Shown: positions 10,440 to 21,712 of the stretch, piece by piece
Numbering within the stretch: position 1 is the stretch's first letter
How the letters are laid out: each line of letters starts with the position of its first letter
Assembly: GCF_019703515.2 (NCBI RefSeq)
Contig: NC_059351.1
Location: 19,189,501 to 19,253,500 of the forward strand
Source: Myxocyprinus asiaticus
Taxonomy: Eukaryota > Chordata > Actinopteri > Cypriniformes > Catostomidae
DNA length: 64,000 bases
Reading direction: 5' to 3'
Program-made: the position numbers and the translations under genes
The notes under the pieces: model-generated
What the model saw: only the letters and a program-made list of their open reading frames with translations
What the model was told of the DNA's origin: nothing
Database searches by the model: none

Positions 10440-11720
10440 GACTTTAACATTCACTGTGAGAACTTTGAAAGGCTAAAAGTTGTGGGGCTCAAAAATAAGG
10501 CTCATTTGGAACTAAATTTTATTTTTCTTAAAGCATGACACTCATGAATGTTCTCTCTTCAAAGTGCCCTTCGTTTGGAATGCACAACTTGCAGGAAATG
10601 TTCAAGGAACAAAAAGACGTCACTTCCTTAAACCGGCTTGAAATATTCTATAGTCATTGGGTGCGTTCCATTCCGAAGGGCTCATCCCTATGCCCTAATC
10701 CCCTCAGAGGGTTTGCCCTCCAGAGTGAGAACTTCGGAGTGTTGAAGGGTGAAGGGGTCAAAATACTTTTAATTCAAAAAGCACTTCAGTGTCATCTATC
10801 CATGCCAAAGGAGGCGTGGCATAGCAAAAACACTAATGACCATCACCTGCACCCAATCAGAAATATTTACACATGATTTTGCCTTACTATTAACTATTTT
10901 CAGAATGCAAACAGAAAATAATATGCTTTAAAACTTTTAGACTTCATGAAGAAATGTAAGATTCATGTTTAACTATTTGTTTTATTTTTTTAAAGATGCA
11001 GTAAGATTCAGAAACCCTTGTTATTAATGACGCCTGTGGCCATTAAGTGAACTGCAGCCAGCTACCTGTTGCTCGCGCTCATGCTAGTGCACACACTCCA
11101 TAGGGACGCAAGTGAGCATCGGCCAAAACAATGAAAAAACATTTTTTAAGTTGTGTTACAAGCCGTTCACACATTGGCCAAAAAAAAAAAAAAGGCGAAG
11201 ATTACATGAACATTTTTAAATATTGCACCTTTAATAAAAATGAACCAGAAAAGAAATGTACAGCACATTTAATTATTAAATACATTTTTATTTAATTTTA
11301 TCTTATTTTATTTTAACTCTTTTATTATAATAACATATCAAGTGAATTTATAATAAATTAACATAAGCAATAGCCAGTTTCAAACAGAAGCATTGGTTTT
11401 AAATGTTTTAAAAAGTTAATTATAATAATTAAAAGCTTTAATAAACCACAGTGATGTGTCACATGTTTTTGTTCATAGATCCAGACTGTGTTTGCAGTTG
11501 TAGCAGCTATTATTTATGCTGTATGGTCCAGTTCTGGTCCACTTGGCAGCAAAGTGTCCATCAGTTGAACTCTACAGAAATGCCCCTTTTGAAGTGCCCT
11601 TCAGAGCAGCTATTTATGAGCGCATCGGTTTGGAATGACCCTTCAACATGGTGGCCACGATTGATCCCCCTTTGAAGTGCCCTTCGGAGGTGAATTTATC
11701 CTGTTTGGAACAAAGGGATT
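10440..11720. other. Non-coding region with repeated AAGTGCCCTTC blocks
   Basis: AAGTGCCCTTC-like motifs followed by a GTTTGGAATG-type sequence occur near 10561, 11590 and 11680, with an inverted relative (GCGTTCCATTCCGAAGGGCT) at 10663. This looks like short non-autonomous DNA-transposon ends, but I could not pair termini. No gene seen. Confidence 0.4.
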
Positions 11721-11775
11721 GATTATAAATATAAGAACAATATATGTTATGTTTAATGGAAAATATCCGTTACAT

Positions 11776-12844
11776 CAGTGCCGGTCCTACCCCATTTGGC
11801 ATCCTAGACGAGACCCTCCAGCCCATTATTAGAGAGTTATGTATTAATTTTGACACAAAAAAAGTAGAAATTAGTATATAATTAAATACATCCCAATTAA
11901 TTTGTGGCGATTTTAGAAGCATCATTTGAACATTTTCTTTAGTAGTCTATATACATTGTATTGTGTAGCATTAATGAAACTATGGACTAAAAACATATAC
12001 ACATCTTTTCACATTACATAGCTCAAGATTATGTTTATCAACCTATCTCAAAAGCCTGCTGTGGCAGTATCATGGTACAGTAGTGGTACAATATGGTAAA
12101 ACCTTTGTATTTTTTTAATCTATCATGGTATTTATATGATAGGCTACTCCAAGGAACATGTCCAGTAAACATGGTATTGGCTTGGTACTTGGTGTTTAGT
12201 ACTTTTAAGTGTTTTCAAGTAATGTTAGTATTCTGATTCACTTTTAGTTTAAAAAATGTCTTCACCTGCAGTAGACACTTGTTCACAGACTGCACTCGCA
12301 CATGAACTTTTTCGTCACTGGCAAATGATTGAATACAGCTGCAGGTTTTGTTACAATGAATTCTAAGTAAATATCCACTTCATTTAGCGTTGTTTTTGTT
12401 CTCTGTCTTCTGAAGCATTAATGTTACCGTTTACTGCGTGACAAAGAGCTTCAAACAATTCAGCCCGCACGTTAGACAAATTCATTGAGAAGAACTGACA
12501 CAAAAGAGTGATTATTTCATGCATCAGGTATTGCTCCGATATATGAGCCCTGTGCTCTTTGGCCGTGTTCACAATGGCATACTTTCCATACTTCTCTCAC
12601 TGTTTTGACAAACACAAATATAACAGAAACAATAAGAGAAATATGGTAGTAAGGCATTTAGTACATGATCTAAGTTCCATGGGGGGGGGGGGGGGGGTGC
12701 TACAACACCTTATTAGAACGCACAGGGCGCATTTTGTTCGACACAGATTGGACACATGCTAAAACTGGCTCAGTAGATCGGCGCTCCCGAAGCGATGCCG
12801 CCCTAGGCACTCGCCTATGTCGCCTAATGGGTTGACCAGCCCTG
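11776..12844. mobile_element. Non-autonomous hAT-type element
   Basis: The left end CAGTGCCGGTCCTACCCCAT and the reverse complement of the right end (CAGGGCTGGTCAACCCATTA) form imperfect inverted repeats with the hAT-like CAG start. Eight bases on each side, CGTTACAT (11768-11775) and CATTACAT (12845-12852), match at 7 of 8, as expected for a hAT target duplication. At 1069 bp with no transposase ORF it must depend on a helper. It includes a run of about 17 G at 12681-12697. Confidence 0.72.
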
Positions 12845-13082
12845 CATTACATGAACTCAAGTCTTTTTGTGCGGTTCTTATTTCTATAGTAAAGGCAACT
12901 AATTTCTGCAAATTAGTTCCGGGATCTAGTTCATTTGAACTTGAAATTTTTGTTTTGTTTTTAAAGTATTTGGTGGTCATTATGTGTTCACTGACATCCT
13001 GAATGTTGAATATGACTTGACAAAAACTAAATATGTCTTCAAATTTTTGCCTACATTTCTGATTTGCACAAACTACGAAATA

Positions 13083-13746
13083 CACTGAGTGACCACTTTA
13101 TTAAGTATACATATACCTACTTATTCATGTGATTATCTAATCAGCCAATCGTGTGGAAGCAGAGCAATGCATAAAATCATGCAGATATAGGTCAGGAGCT
13201 TCAGTTAATGTTCTGTCAGCCATGAACAGAAAGCTGAGGCAGCAGTGGGCCTACCTTCTGTGTACCTCAGCAGAATTCATTAGACCAGGCTGTGTTTTTC
13301 TGTTCAGTTTTGGTGAGCCTGTGCCCACTGCAGCCTCAACTTTCTGTTCTTGGCTGACAGAAGTGAAACCCAACATGGTCTTCTGCTGTTGTAGACCATC
13401 CACCTCAAGGTTCGACGTGTTGTGCGTTCTGCTCACTTCAATTGTACAGAGGGGTTATCTGAGTTACCGTAGCCTTTCTGTCAACTCGGACCATTTGGGC
13501 CATTCTCTGTTGACCTCTCTCATCAACAAGGCATTTCCGTCCGCAGAACTGCCACTCACTGTATGTTTTTTGTTTTTGGCACCATTCTGAGTAATCTCTA
13601 GAGACTGTTGTGCGTGAAAATCCCAGGAGATCAGCAGTTACAGAAAAACTCAAACCAGCCCATCTGGCACCAACAATCATGCCACGGTCGAAATCACTGA
13701 GATCAAACTTTTTTCCCCATTCTGATGGTTGATGTGAACATTAATT
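13083..13746 (-). mobile_element. Rearranged fold-back Tc1-like element
   Basis: A Tc1-type terminus (CACTGAGTGACCACTTTATT) begins right after TA at 13081-13082, and 5' leader sequence follows in plus orientation. At 13211 it jumps into transposase sequence and then reverses: 13211-13250 and 13323-13362 are 40-bp inverted repeats around a ~70-bp loop. The rest (13363-13746) carries the N-terminal transposase region on the minus strand (MIVGARWAGLSFSVTADLL in the ORF at 13680-13438). The catalytic domain and second terminus are missing. The element is inert. Confidence 0.78.
13438..13680 (-). pseudogene. Tc1-like transposase N-terminal fragment
   Basis: This 80-codon minus-strand ORF encodes a helix-turn-helix region of a Tc1-like transposase. 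SVTADLLGFSRTTVSRDYSE is the DNA-binding helix pair, followed by RKCLVDERGQQRMAQMVR, a linker motif of this family. It stops after TPLYN. The downstream catalytic part is absent apart from a short degraded piece near 13360-13430, so it cannot encode an enzyme. The helix-turn-helix would normally bind the element's inverted repeats. Confidence 0.75.
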
Positions 13747-13747
13747 G

Positions 13748-13945
13748 AGGCCTCAACACGCGCTGCGTCTCCACAGTAATAAGCTCAACAAGCCACATGA
13801 TAAGATGCACGGATTGATGGTCTCAGACGCGGAAGCAACTGAGATTCATCCTCCGCCACCTGGATTGAGGCAAGTCACTATGCCACCATGAGGACTTAGA
13901 GCGCATTGGGAATTGGGCATTCCAAATTGGGGAGAAAAGGGGAAC
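13748..13945 (+). mobile_element. tRNA-derived SINE, 3' part only
   Basis: The stretch matches, in the same order, the 3' part of the full-length SINE at 46790-47235 (GTCTCAGAC, CAACTGAGATTC, GGAATTGGGCATTCCAAATT). The tRNA-like head is absent, as in 5'-truncated retrocopies. It directly abuts the fold-back Tc1. Confidence 0.75.
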
Positions 13946-13950
13946 TAAAA

Positions 13951-14266
13951 AACTATATCAGAAGAATATAAGAATTCATTCAAAAGAAGAATTTATCTTG
14001 GCATTTTTGTAATTTTTGGTGGAATATTTGCCCCAAGCCCCCCTAAATTTCTGATCCTGCCGTTAACATTAGTTAGTGCATTAGATAAACTAACAATAAA
14101 TAATATATATTTTTACAGCATTTATTTATCTTGGTTAATGTTAATTTATCTAAATACTATTGTTCTTTGTTTGTTCATATTGCAATAACTAATCTTAAAG
14201 TATGCAACTTTCCACATTTGTGCATGTAGAAATTAACCATGATCAATAATTGCTGTATAATATTGG
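13951..14266. other. Unassigned AT-rich sequence
   Basis: No gene or repeat recognised. Confidence 0.5.
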
Positions 14267-14515
14267 TGTGATGAGGAGAAGGAATGGCTGGGCCATGAGG
14301 GTGCACAGGCGGCGCTGAGCGACCTAATTAGTCTGGAAGGGTATAAAGACAAGCCGGGGGCACCAGTTCAAGAGAGAGAGAGAGAGACACACACACGGCT
14401 GCTTTGTGTGTGCGTCTGTGTGAATTATGTTATGTTCAGTTCTTTTATGTCATTAAAGTTATGTTGACTGTTCTGCTGGTTCCCGTCTCCTCCTTGCCCA
14501 TCCTTACCCATTACA
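14267..14515 (+). mobile_element. Retrotransposon LTR with short internal remnant
   Basis: Starts TGTGATGAGG and ends TTACA, the TG...CA ends of an LTR. It holds a TATA-like GGGTATAAAGAC (about 14339) and an ATTAAAG polyadenylation-like signal near 14453 in the right order. Bases after 14515 (TGCTGCTGAAACCCC) resemble a degraded primer-binding site and leader, so this was probably a 5' LTR. A related LTR end lies at 15478-15625. Confidence 0.6.
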
Positions 14516-15477
14516 CTGCTGCTGAAACCCCAGAAGGAGGAGGGATGCGCTGTCGTGGAGTCCTCACCACTGCCATCCACCAGAGGAGGAGCTACGGCCA
14601 CCCGCCAGGGGAATGTGTAATGTGTAAATCTTAAAAATAGTCTAAAATATTTTTTTATTATTTTAAAGCAGCATGGACAATGTATGGGCTGACTTTGCCT
14701 ACCTTTAGAAACCTCAAGTTAAATTTATGATAATCACACAATTTTACTCAAACAAAAAAGTCCCATATTGCTTTTCTTGGAAAATGGATAAGCTTTTCCA
14801 AAACTCATAGAAGGCCACACAGGATTATCTCCGAAGTACACTAATTTCTGCTCTGATGAGTCGCCACAAGGTTATCCCCCATATTTCATACAAGTCTAAT
14901 TAATCTGTTTGTCTGATCCCACAAATGATCTGATGGTAATGTAGGATGAAATGAAGTTTCTCAGCCTTCAACCTCAAACCTTCCGTCACACTGGAACAGA
15001 CTGTGTATTGGAGCATGTGAGGCAAGTTGCGGTCTTCTGCTGAAGCCCCTTGATCTATCAAATATAAGTGCCTGAAGGGGGAATTACATCTTATTTGGGG
15101 GAGACTCAGAAGGGAGTATTTCCTAAATGTGCTTTTAATGAAGTCCTCTAGTCCAGAGCCATAATAGCGAGCTCCAAGGGTAACTGGATTTGCCTTATTA
15201 AGTTCCAGTGTGTTATGGTTAAAGACTCTTGAGAAGATGCTGACAAGAACATCTAGGCTTTATGTGAGTTATGGATATCCTCAAACCTCAAATGTGCTCC
15301 TTTGAAAATTGACCAGGTTCAGTTGTAGCACTTATAGAACTTCAGCTGTGGGATCTGATCCAAGGAAAAGAGACATGTGGTCACTCACAAACAGAGCTTC
15401 GGTCAGGACAAGTTGACCCTGTTCTTGTTTGTGTCCCTTATCATCTTTGTCTTGTTTAGATTAGAGTCTTATATGAG
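14516..15477. other. No gene; leader remnant then unassigned sequence
   Basis: About 120 bp after the LTR looks like retrotransposon leader (CAGAAGGAGGAGGGATGCGC). The rest has no gag or pol similarity that I can see. Confidence 0.4.
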
Positions 15478-15625
15478 TAAAGTACGTTCGGGAGAGAGAG
15501 AGCCAGACACAGCTGCCATGCATGCGTTTGTGTTTTGAGTCTTTATGTTTTAATTTTATGTTAAACTTTACTTTGATGGTTCGTCCTGTTCCCGCCTCCT
15601 CCTTTCCCATTTTAACCCTGTTACA
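15478..15625 (+). mobile_element. LTR 3' fragment, same family as 14267-14515
   Basis: GAGAGAGAGCCAGACACAGC ... GTTCCCGCCTCCTCCTTTCC ... GTTACA parallels the R/U5-like part of the LTR at 14267. The start of this LTR is missing. Whether the two belong to one gutted element cannot be told. Confidence 0.5.
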
Positions 15626-15947
15626 TTGACGTACATCAGTCATTTGTAATGCATAAATAATTATGGAATGAGTAACCAAATTTGTTCATGGACATACTTC
15701 CTCAGTTTGATGCCTCTATTTTATCAATTTGAAATTTGGTTGCTGATTGGTTGGTCTGTATAGAAATAAATGTTGTGCCTTTTTCGTATGAGCCAAGTTT
15801 CACAATCTCATACAGTTGTCATGAGACTGTTGGTAGGCCTGAGCTTCTTAGCAGTAAGATAATTTGTCTTTTTGTTAAAGTCTTACACAAGGAACTTTTT
15901 TGAATGTCACTCCCTAAAGTTCAGCTTGTATAATAATGCTTACTCAC

Positions 15948-16100
15948 TAGGGTGGTGTCGGCTTCCCGAGTGTCCATGATGTACTTCCTCGGAGAAAACG
16001 TTCCTGCCTCCCATGTTTGCATTTCCTGGTTGGCCCTTAACTTGGCTGCTATGTTGCGGTTTGTCACACCATTCCAGGAATGATACAGTGAGGTCTCCAC
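15948..16100 (-). CDS. Candidate host-gene exon (153 bp)
   Basis: On the minus strand a 153-bp block is preceded by a CTGTGTAG acceptor-like sequence and followed by the strong donor GTGAGT (15942-15947). With phase 0 it reads 51 codons without a stop, from VETSLYHSWNGVTNRN to IMDTREADTTL, with ordinary protein composition. It follows in phase from the candidate exon at 34274-34333 (ends ...SVNIK, also phase 0). A second frame (phase 1) is also open, so phase is not certain. It does not resemble any transposon in the window. I do not recognise the protein family. If real, it belongs to a large minus-strand gene whose introns hold most of the transposons here. Confidence 0.5.
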
Positions 16101-16625
16101 CTACACAGGCACATATGAATCTATTTCATGCACATTGCAGGCCAGCCTGGGTGTTGTGAAACAATAGGGGGTTTCCTGTCATTAGGTAGAAATGATCGGG
16201 AGCGGTAGATGACTAAAGTCATGGTTTGAAGGAAACATGGGAATGCTGGGGTGTGAAAATAGGTGTGAGATGAGATCAACCTCCAGAGTCATAAATGGTA
16301 CAGTTCAGTCACAAAGTTTCCTCTTAGTTACAGTGAAGCACATCAGATTTCCTTCCTGTCACCAAACTTTGGTATACGAAAGTTTTATCAAGGCAGCCTG
16401 CCAGACTTTCACGGATGGAGCTCCAGGGAAGTTGGTGATAAGTCATTTCATAGTCACATTTTACAGTATGTTCTGGTGGTGAGATATAGCTCAGTACAGT
16501 GCCCCAAGTCAAACAAGCCCTCCTCCATGTCTCTACGATGTTCTGGTGACAATATATGGTTGGGTCATATTGCTATTCGGTTTCTATGGTGCTCTGGATG
16601 GTTTCTAGTGCGTAGCTAGACAGTT

Positions 16626-17846
16626 CAGGGCTCCAGACTAAAAAAAATTACTTAGAAGCCTGAAACATTAAGGAGCCAAATGGCTGTTTTTAATCATATA
16701 ATTGCTTTATTTAGATTGTTGTTCAGAAACAAGCTGATAACCCATTAATCGGAGGTTTAATAAACAGTATATATAGTTAAGAAGATACGTAAGTGTAGGG
16801 TTCAGTGATGGGAGGGAAAAGAAGACATGGAAACTTGGGCTTCAACTCAAAGGTATAACTTTTAATAAACAAACTCAAAATTGCTTTTCAGCATCACACT
16901 CATTTGCTTCAGGTTTTGTATAGTCTTTCTCTGTCTGGTAGATCTCTCCCCTCGTCTCTGGCATGGTCCCTTTTTATAGCTCTCCCCAGTTCTTACTGCA
17001 ATCAGAAACAGGTATTAGACATTATAGCGCTCAGGTGTGTGCACCCTTACCGCTTTCTCTCTCTCCGGACGAACGCTCGACCACGCCCCTGCTGCCACAA
17101 TAAGTTTTGCATTCCCCTTTTGTCTCATCGGTGTTCACACCCCTTTCATAATTTATACAAAAATAAGAGATAAAACATAATTTTTTTTATTAAGTACTGC
17201 CCTTCAGAATCTACACAAGCAGATATTTACTTAAAACATAGTATGCATATAGTAGTGTGTTGCCTTCTTGAGCATCAATTAATTTTTGCACTTTGTGTAA
17301 TAGTTTTGTATGAGTCCCTCAATTGTCCTAAGTGTCAGAAGCTGGATCTCATATATATAAAAGATATGTATAAGTGGTGCAGGACTTTTATTTATAAAGA
17401 AGCCCAAAATACACATGGGACTTCTATTTTCAAATGTCTGCGCTCCCAGTTGTGAACACACTGACAGATGATTCACTTAGAAAGTGACTCTGATTCAGAC
17501 TGCTAACCTGAGCTCCTGAGTTCACACCTTCAGTTATTTTCGGGTGATTCATGAAAAAGACCCGGTTCAAAAGAGTCATTTGGTCACGACTCTCTCGCGC
17601 TGGGTTTGTTGTTGCATGTGGTGCAGCGAGCTCATCATTACAGAACAGGTGAAAAGTGGCTCGAGACACTTTGATGGTGTGCGCTATAAAGATGTATTCA
17701 ATAACTCACAAGATGATATCTGATGAAACCACATACGAATGCACACAACCCGACTGTCGCCAGTGGCGATTAGATTTTAAATTACTGTCGCAATCAATAA
17801 TTTTTGGTCGCATTTACAACCATTTTAGTCACAGTCTGGAGCCCTG
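16626..17846. mobile_element. hAT-like element split by a solo LTR
   Basis: CAGGGCTCCAGACT at 16626 and its exact reverse complement AGTCTGGAGCCCTG ending at 17846 give 14-bp perfect inverted ends with a hAT-like CAGGG start. No clear 8-bp duplication is visible (AGACAGTT left, TAGTTACT right), so flanks may have diverged. A 306-bp LTR at 16794-17099 interrupts it. No transposase seen. Confidence 0.6.
16794..17099 (-). mobile_element. Solo LTR inside hAT-like element
   Basis: On the minus strand it starts TGTGGCAGCAGGGGCGTGGT and ends CCTACA, with a TATA box GCTATAAAAAGGG (about 16973-16982) and an ATTAAAA signal downstream. Flanking pentamers GTAAG (16789-16793) and ATAAG (17100-17104) match at 4 of 5, the duplication size of Ty3/Gypsy-type insertions. 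No internal retroelement sequence flanks it, so it is a solo LTR left by recombination. Confidence 0.72.
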
Positions 17847-18035
17847 TAGTTACTAGGGTGTTAATGAGTAACTGCTTGCTGAGCCCACCCCCAAGTCTCT
17901 ATGACATTCTGATCCGCAAATATGATTAACCCGGTTTACTTATGTGAAGTCTATGTGATTTTCCCTCCCATTTTAGAAAATCCCTAAATGAAGGTCAGAG
18001 CAATAGTAATAATGGTGTCTTGTTAAAGCAATCAC

Positions 18036-18360
18036 CATTATTAAAGGAATATTTCGGGTTTAATACAAGTTAAGCTCAATCAAAAGCATTTGTCATGTAA
18101 TGTTGATTACCACAAAATTTATTTCAACTTTAAAAGTTTAAAAAGTTCTGTTCTTACAAGTGTAAGGCACTTACAATGGAAGTGAAAGGAGCCAATCTGT
18201 AAACATCTTTAAACTGTTTCAACAGAATAGCCAAAATCTGTAAACAATATGCATGTTAAAATTATTTTAAAGTGATAAAATTGCTTACTAACCTTTTCTA
18301 TGTCATGTTATATCCAATTTTATAACTTCATTGCCATAATGACGTAACGTCAGTGACAAA
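18036..18360 (+). repeat. Dispersed MITE-like repeat
   Basis: AAAGGAATATTTCGGGTTTA ... AAGCATTTGTCATGTAATGTTGATTACC resembles a common cyprinid interspersed repeat. A second piece in reverse orientation lies at 43330-43403. Exact ends not defined. Confidence 0.5.
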
Positions 18361-18934
18361 TAACTAGAAGTTCATCTGCCTATAACAGTAGTCTGCTGCA
18401 AAAACAACGATTTAAATGACTTTAAAATCTGAGTCCTGTTGAGAAACATTGCAGAAAAGAGCTTTAAAGTTTCCAGCTAGTAGAGTTTATGGAAAAGCTT
18501 CAATTTCCTAACAAAACTAATTAATGCTGTTGTTATTGTGACTGTAAGATATGAGTCCTTGAGCTCATCATAAGCTTTAGGCCATATGAATGCATTTCAA
18601 AAGAAGGTCTCTTTTTATTTTATATGACTGTAGCAAGAGCATAGTTTTATTATATTTCCCATGCAGTTGTAAAACAGAACTGGTTCATTAAGAAAAGTGC
18701 TGCATGCATTTGTGACCTACTTCTGGCCATAAAGTACAAGTTAACTTTTTCCATTCAGTTTTACCATACAAACTGTGCACCTTTGTCTGTAAACAGCAAT
18801 AGCATGATTTTCTAGGCTTTGGGATTCATCTTGGTTTGACTTAACTCAATTTTGCCCTGAGCCTATTTTAATACCCTGCCAGACATAGAAAAGATGTGTC
18901 TAAACTTGCTCTGTTGACCCAGTGGCCTGGTTTA
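18361..18934. other. Unassigned, intron-like sequence
   Basis: No gene or recognised repeat. Confidence 0.5.
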
Positions 18935-19150
18935 AAGGTGAAGTGTGTAATTTATGCACCACAGAGGCACCAAATGATATTGTTGATGAACACTCCCCGT
19001 CTGCCATTGGTTGGACACAAAGATAACCCCATCACCAAACTCATGCCATTGGTTGAGCTAATGTTGCTGTTGTGCTAATGTTGTTGTTGTGCTAATGTTG
19101 TTAATGTTTTGAAAGCGCAAATCAACCTATGAATGGCTTTCTTATCATTG
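18935..19150 (+). repeat. Dispersed repeat family Y, copy 1
   Basis: Shares the ordered blocks GTGTGTAATTT, CCATTGGTTG, GAAAGCGC and CAACCTATGAATGGCTT with 32260-33020 and, more weakly, 57300-57500. Confidence 0.45.
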
Positions 19151-19154
19151 CATT

Positions 19155-19400
19155 TTAAAGGGAATCTTCACCCAAATGCATACATTTTGTCATCATTTAT
19201 TCACTCTCATTCACCTTTGGAACTAAAAACTAAAAAGTTTGACCATCCAAAATATCACTCTTCAACAAGTATATGATTTCATCTGTCCATGGCTTGCTGA
19301 CCGTGTCCTAATATCAACCTGAGATGTACAGCTAGCATTGGCTGCAGACTTCAGCTCTGGACGTCTTCCATGGAAATAGAGCACGTATGGTGCATCCTAA
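19155..19400 (+). repeat. Dispersed repeat with TTCACCCAAA start
   Basis: AATCTTCACCCAAATGCATA followed by TTTGTCATCATTTATTCACT resembles a very common fish interspersed element. Identification is from memory of the pattern, without termini. Confidence 0.4.
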
Positions 19401-20284
19401 AATGTCATTAATCGCAGTCCAAATACTGATTTCTGCTGAGGCAGCACTTTTTTGCAGTCTTTAAATGTATTTATGCTCCCTGGTTGAACATCTGCTATAA
19501 ATAAAGGCCTTTTATTAGATAAATGTTGAAAAAATATAAGAAAAAATAAAACGGTCCGCCTACAACATGTCTGTTTGATTGAGTATCACTGCTTCGACTT
19601 TACACAACTGTACTAGACTCAGCTACAGTGATCGTTAGCACAGATTCCTGTTATGAAAAGTCATTTTAAAATTTTAATAAAATCAGCAGGTGTGTAGTGA
19701 TGTTAATAAACTCAAACTTGACAATCTGTGGAAATCGTCAACATTAAATCAAAACTGAATGTATTTTATTGATTCATCAGTAACGTAATTCCAAAGAAAG
19801 ATAATTGTATTAATTATCTTTTATCAAAATGTAATAACTTGCTCTTCCTTTAAAATTACTTTTCAGCTGCCACCCTACAAAATGGTCTGCAAATGCTGTT
19901 TATGCTCTTTTCAATATTAAGTGAACAATATATAGATAACCAGTATTTATCTTCTATACATCTGAATATATGTGACACTGCTTCCGAATTTGACTAATAG
20001 AAAGTGGCTTATGGTGCATTCACATCATGTCGAAATTATCATAATTACGAGACAGGGTCAAAGCCAATTTCCCGCTCTGTCATTCCACATCATGCCCACC
20101 TGCTAGTTTGGGGTTTGCCTTACAACATCTTCCTATTACATTCGTCCGAAGGCCAGGAGTTGAGGAACAGGGATGGGTGGGAAGTGGGTTAGTCTTGGAT
20201 TTGGAACCAGCAGCTTTTTCTTCCTGTGGTTTCATTGCCCACTTACCGAAGGCTCCATTCATCTGTGCGGGGTAAATATCTTAC
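19401..20284. other. Unassigned, intron-like sequence
   Basis: No mobile element or gene recognised. A minus-strand GTAAGT donor-like site at 20241 lies close to the candidate exon at 20285-20377, but no exon could be built with it. Confidence 0.4.
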
Positions 20285-20377
20285 ACAGATCTGCCTGAGA
20301 TATTGCACAAGCCTCGGGGAAGTCCAGGCTCTCTTGAATGACATCCAGAATCAGGTCGGGTGATGAGGAGACACTCA
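20285..20377 (-). CDS. Weak candidate host-gene exon (93 bp)
   Basis: On the minus strand a block bounded by CACACACAG and TGTGTAAGA-like splice signals reads SVSSSPDLILDVIQESLDFP and on to QADLC without a stop. Its length is divisible by three and both boundaries would be phase 1, the same as the candidate at 58339-58416. The phase does not fit the better-looking pair at 34274 and 15948, so either these blocks belong to different transcripts or some are chance. Protein family not recognised. Confidence 0.28.
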
Positions 20378-21712
20378 CTGTGTGTGCATGCAATGGCACA
20401 ATAATAGAAATGTGATATTTCAGTACTAAATCTTATTTACACAGTGCAAGGAGACTGTTTACGGCTACTGTTACAGTCCTGTGGGCTGAAGCATGAGATC
20501 ACTGTGAACAATCAACTGCTTTTGATTTCCTGGAGGGGCATCAAAAAAAAGTCACAGAGGCAGCGATTTTGCCACGTGCAGGTGAAAATATTGCAACATG
20601 AGACCGGGACCTTGAACGAAGGCATCCTAAGAGAGAGGAAACAGCTTTAATTTAAACAATGATAAAGCCGGACAGGCAATATTCTCTCTTGGAGGTGTGC
20701 ATGGTGTGCAAGGGTTTGGTTGGCATTGGACAGTGATAAATCACAGAGCATTATGTGTTTTCATGGGCCATGGAAAAGAGGATTTGCTAATGACAAAATT
20801 AGGAACACTTACACTCAGATTGCTAATGGTGAAAAGTTTGTGTGATTACAATTGAGTTCAACTGTTTAAGACCAAAAACAAACTAGTAGTGATGGGGAGT
20901 CGACTCCAAAAGAGTTGATTCCTCGACTCTGAACTGTCCTAGAATCGGAGTCGACTCTGATACAGGAATCGATTCTTACGAACAGGATGTTGTGATTGGC
21001 TCAAAATAATGAATTGGTGTTCTTAAGAACCAATCACATCCTCTACAATCACCTGTTGGTTGGTGGGACACCACCTCATTCATCATGTGCGTTTGAGTGA
21101 GAGATAAAGTGTGTGCGTGCAAAAGAGAGAGAGGGTGTGACAGATTTGAAAACTTTCTCAAGTTTGTGTAGTATTTCATCAGTGCAAGGGACAGTGGTTG
21201 GAGAAGTGGATTCTCCCAATTTGTCTAGTTTCTACATGACAATGAAATTATTTCCGAACCAGCCTGTTTCTTGTTCCCTATCTGTCACTCACTCGACGTT
21301 GTGTTGATGTAGTGTCACTAGGGGTCACTCTTGGGAGCCTGAGACACCTCTGGTCTTGGATAAAAGGCCAATGAAAATTGGCGAGTGGTATTTGCATGCC
21401 ACTCCCCCAGACATACGGGTATAAAAGGAGCTGGTATGCAACCACTCATTCAGATTTTCTCTTCGAAGCCGAACGGTCATGCTTATTGAGCTGAATACTA
21501 CTGTTCATTCACCTCTGCTGGATCTGATGGTGCATTTCAGCGGCTTCTCCCTCCTCTGCACTGGTGCACTGCAGAGAACGCCCCTGGGCGCTTCGGCAGA
21601 AAAACAAGAGAGTATATTTTCTGAAAGAGCTTTTCCTCCTCTAAAAGAGTATATATTTCTCTAAAAGAGCGGCACACATGGAACGTCTTTTTAAAGATGT
21701 GTCTTTTTAAAG

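Noticed and set aside
12384..12572. Short minus-strand ORF in the hAT element as a transposase
   Set aside because: Only 62 codons without zinc-finger or hAT dimerisation motifs.
14267..15625. A single LTR retrotransposon bounded by the two LTR pieces
   Set aside because: The right piece lacks the LTR start and the interior has no gag or pol; one element cannot be shown.
20241..20262. A 16-bp micro-exon on the minus strand with GTAAGT donor
   Set aside because: It would require a ~22-bp intron to the neighbouring block, too short to splice.
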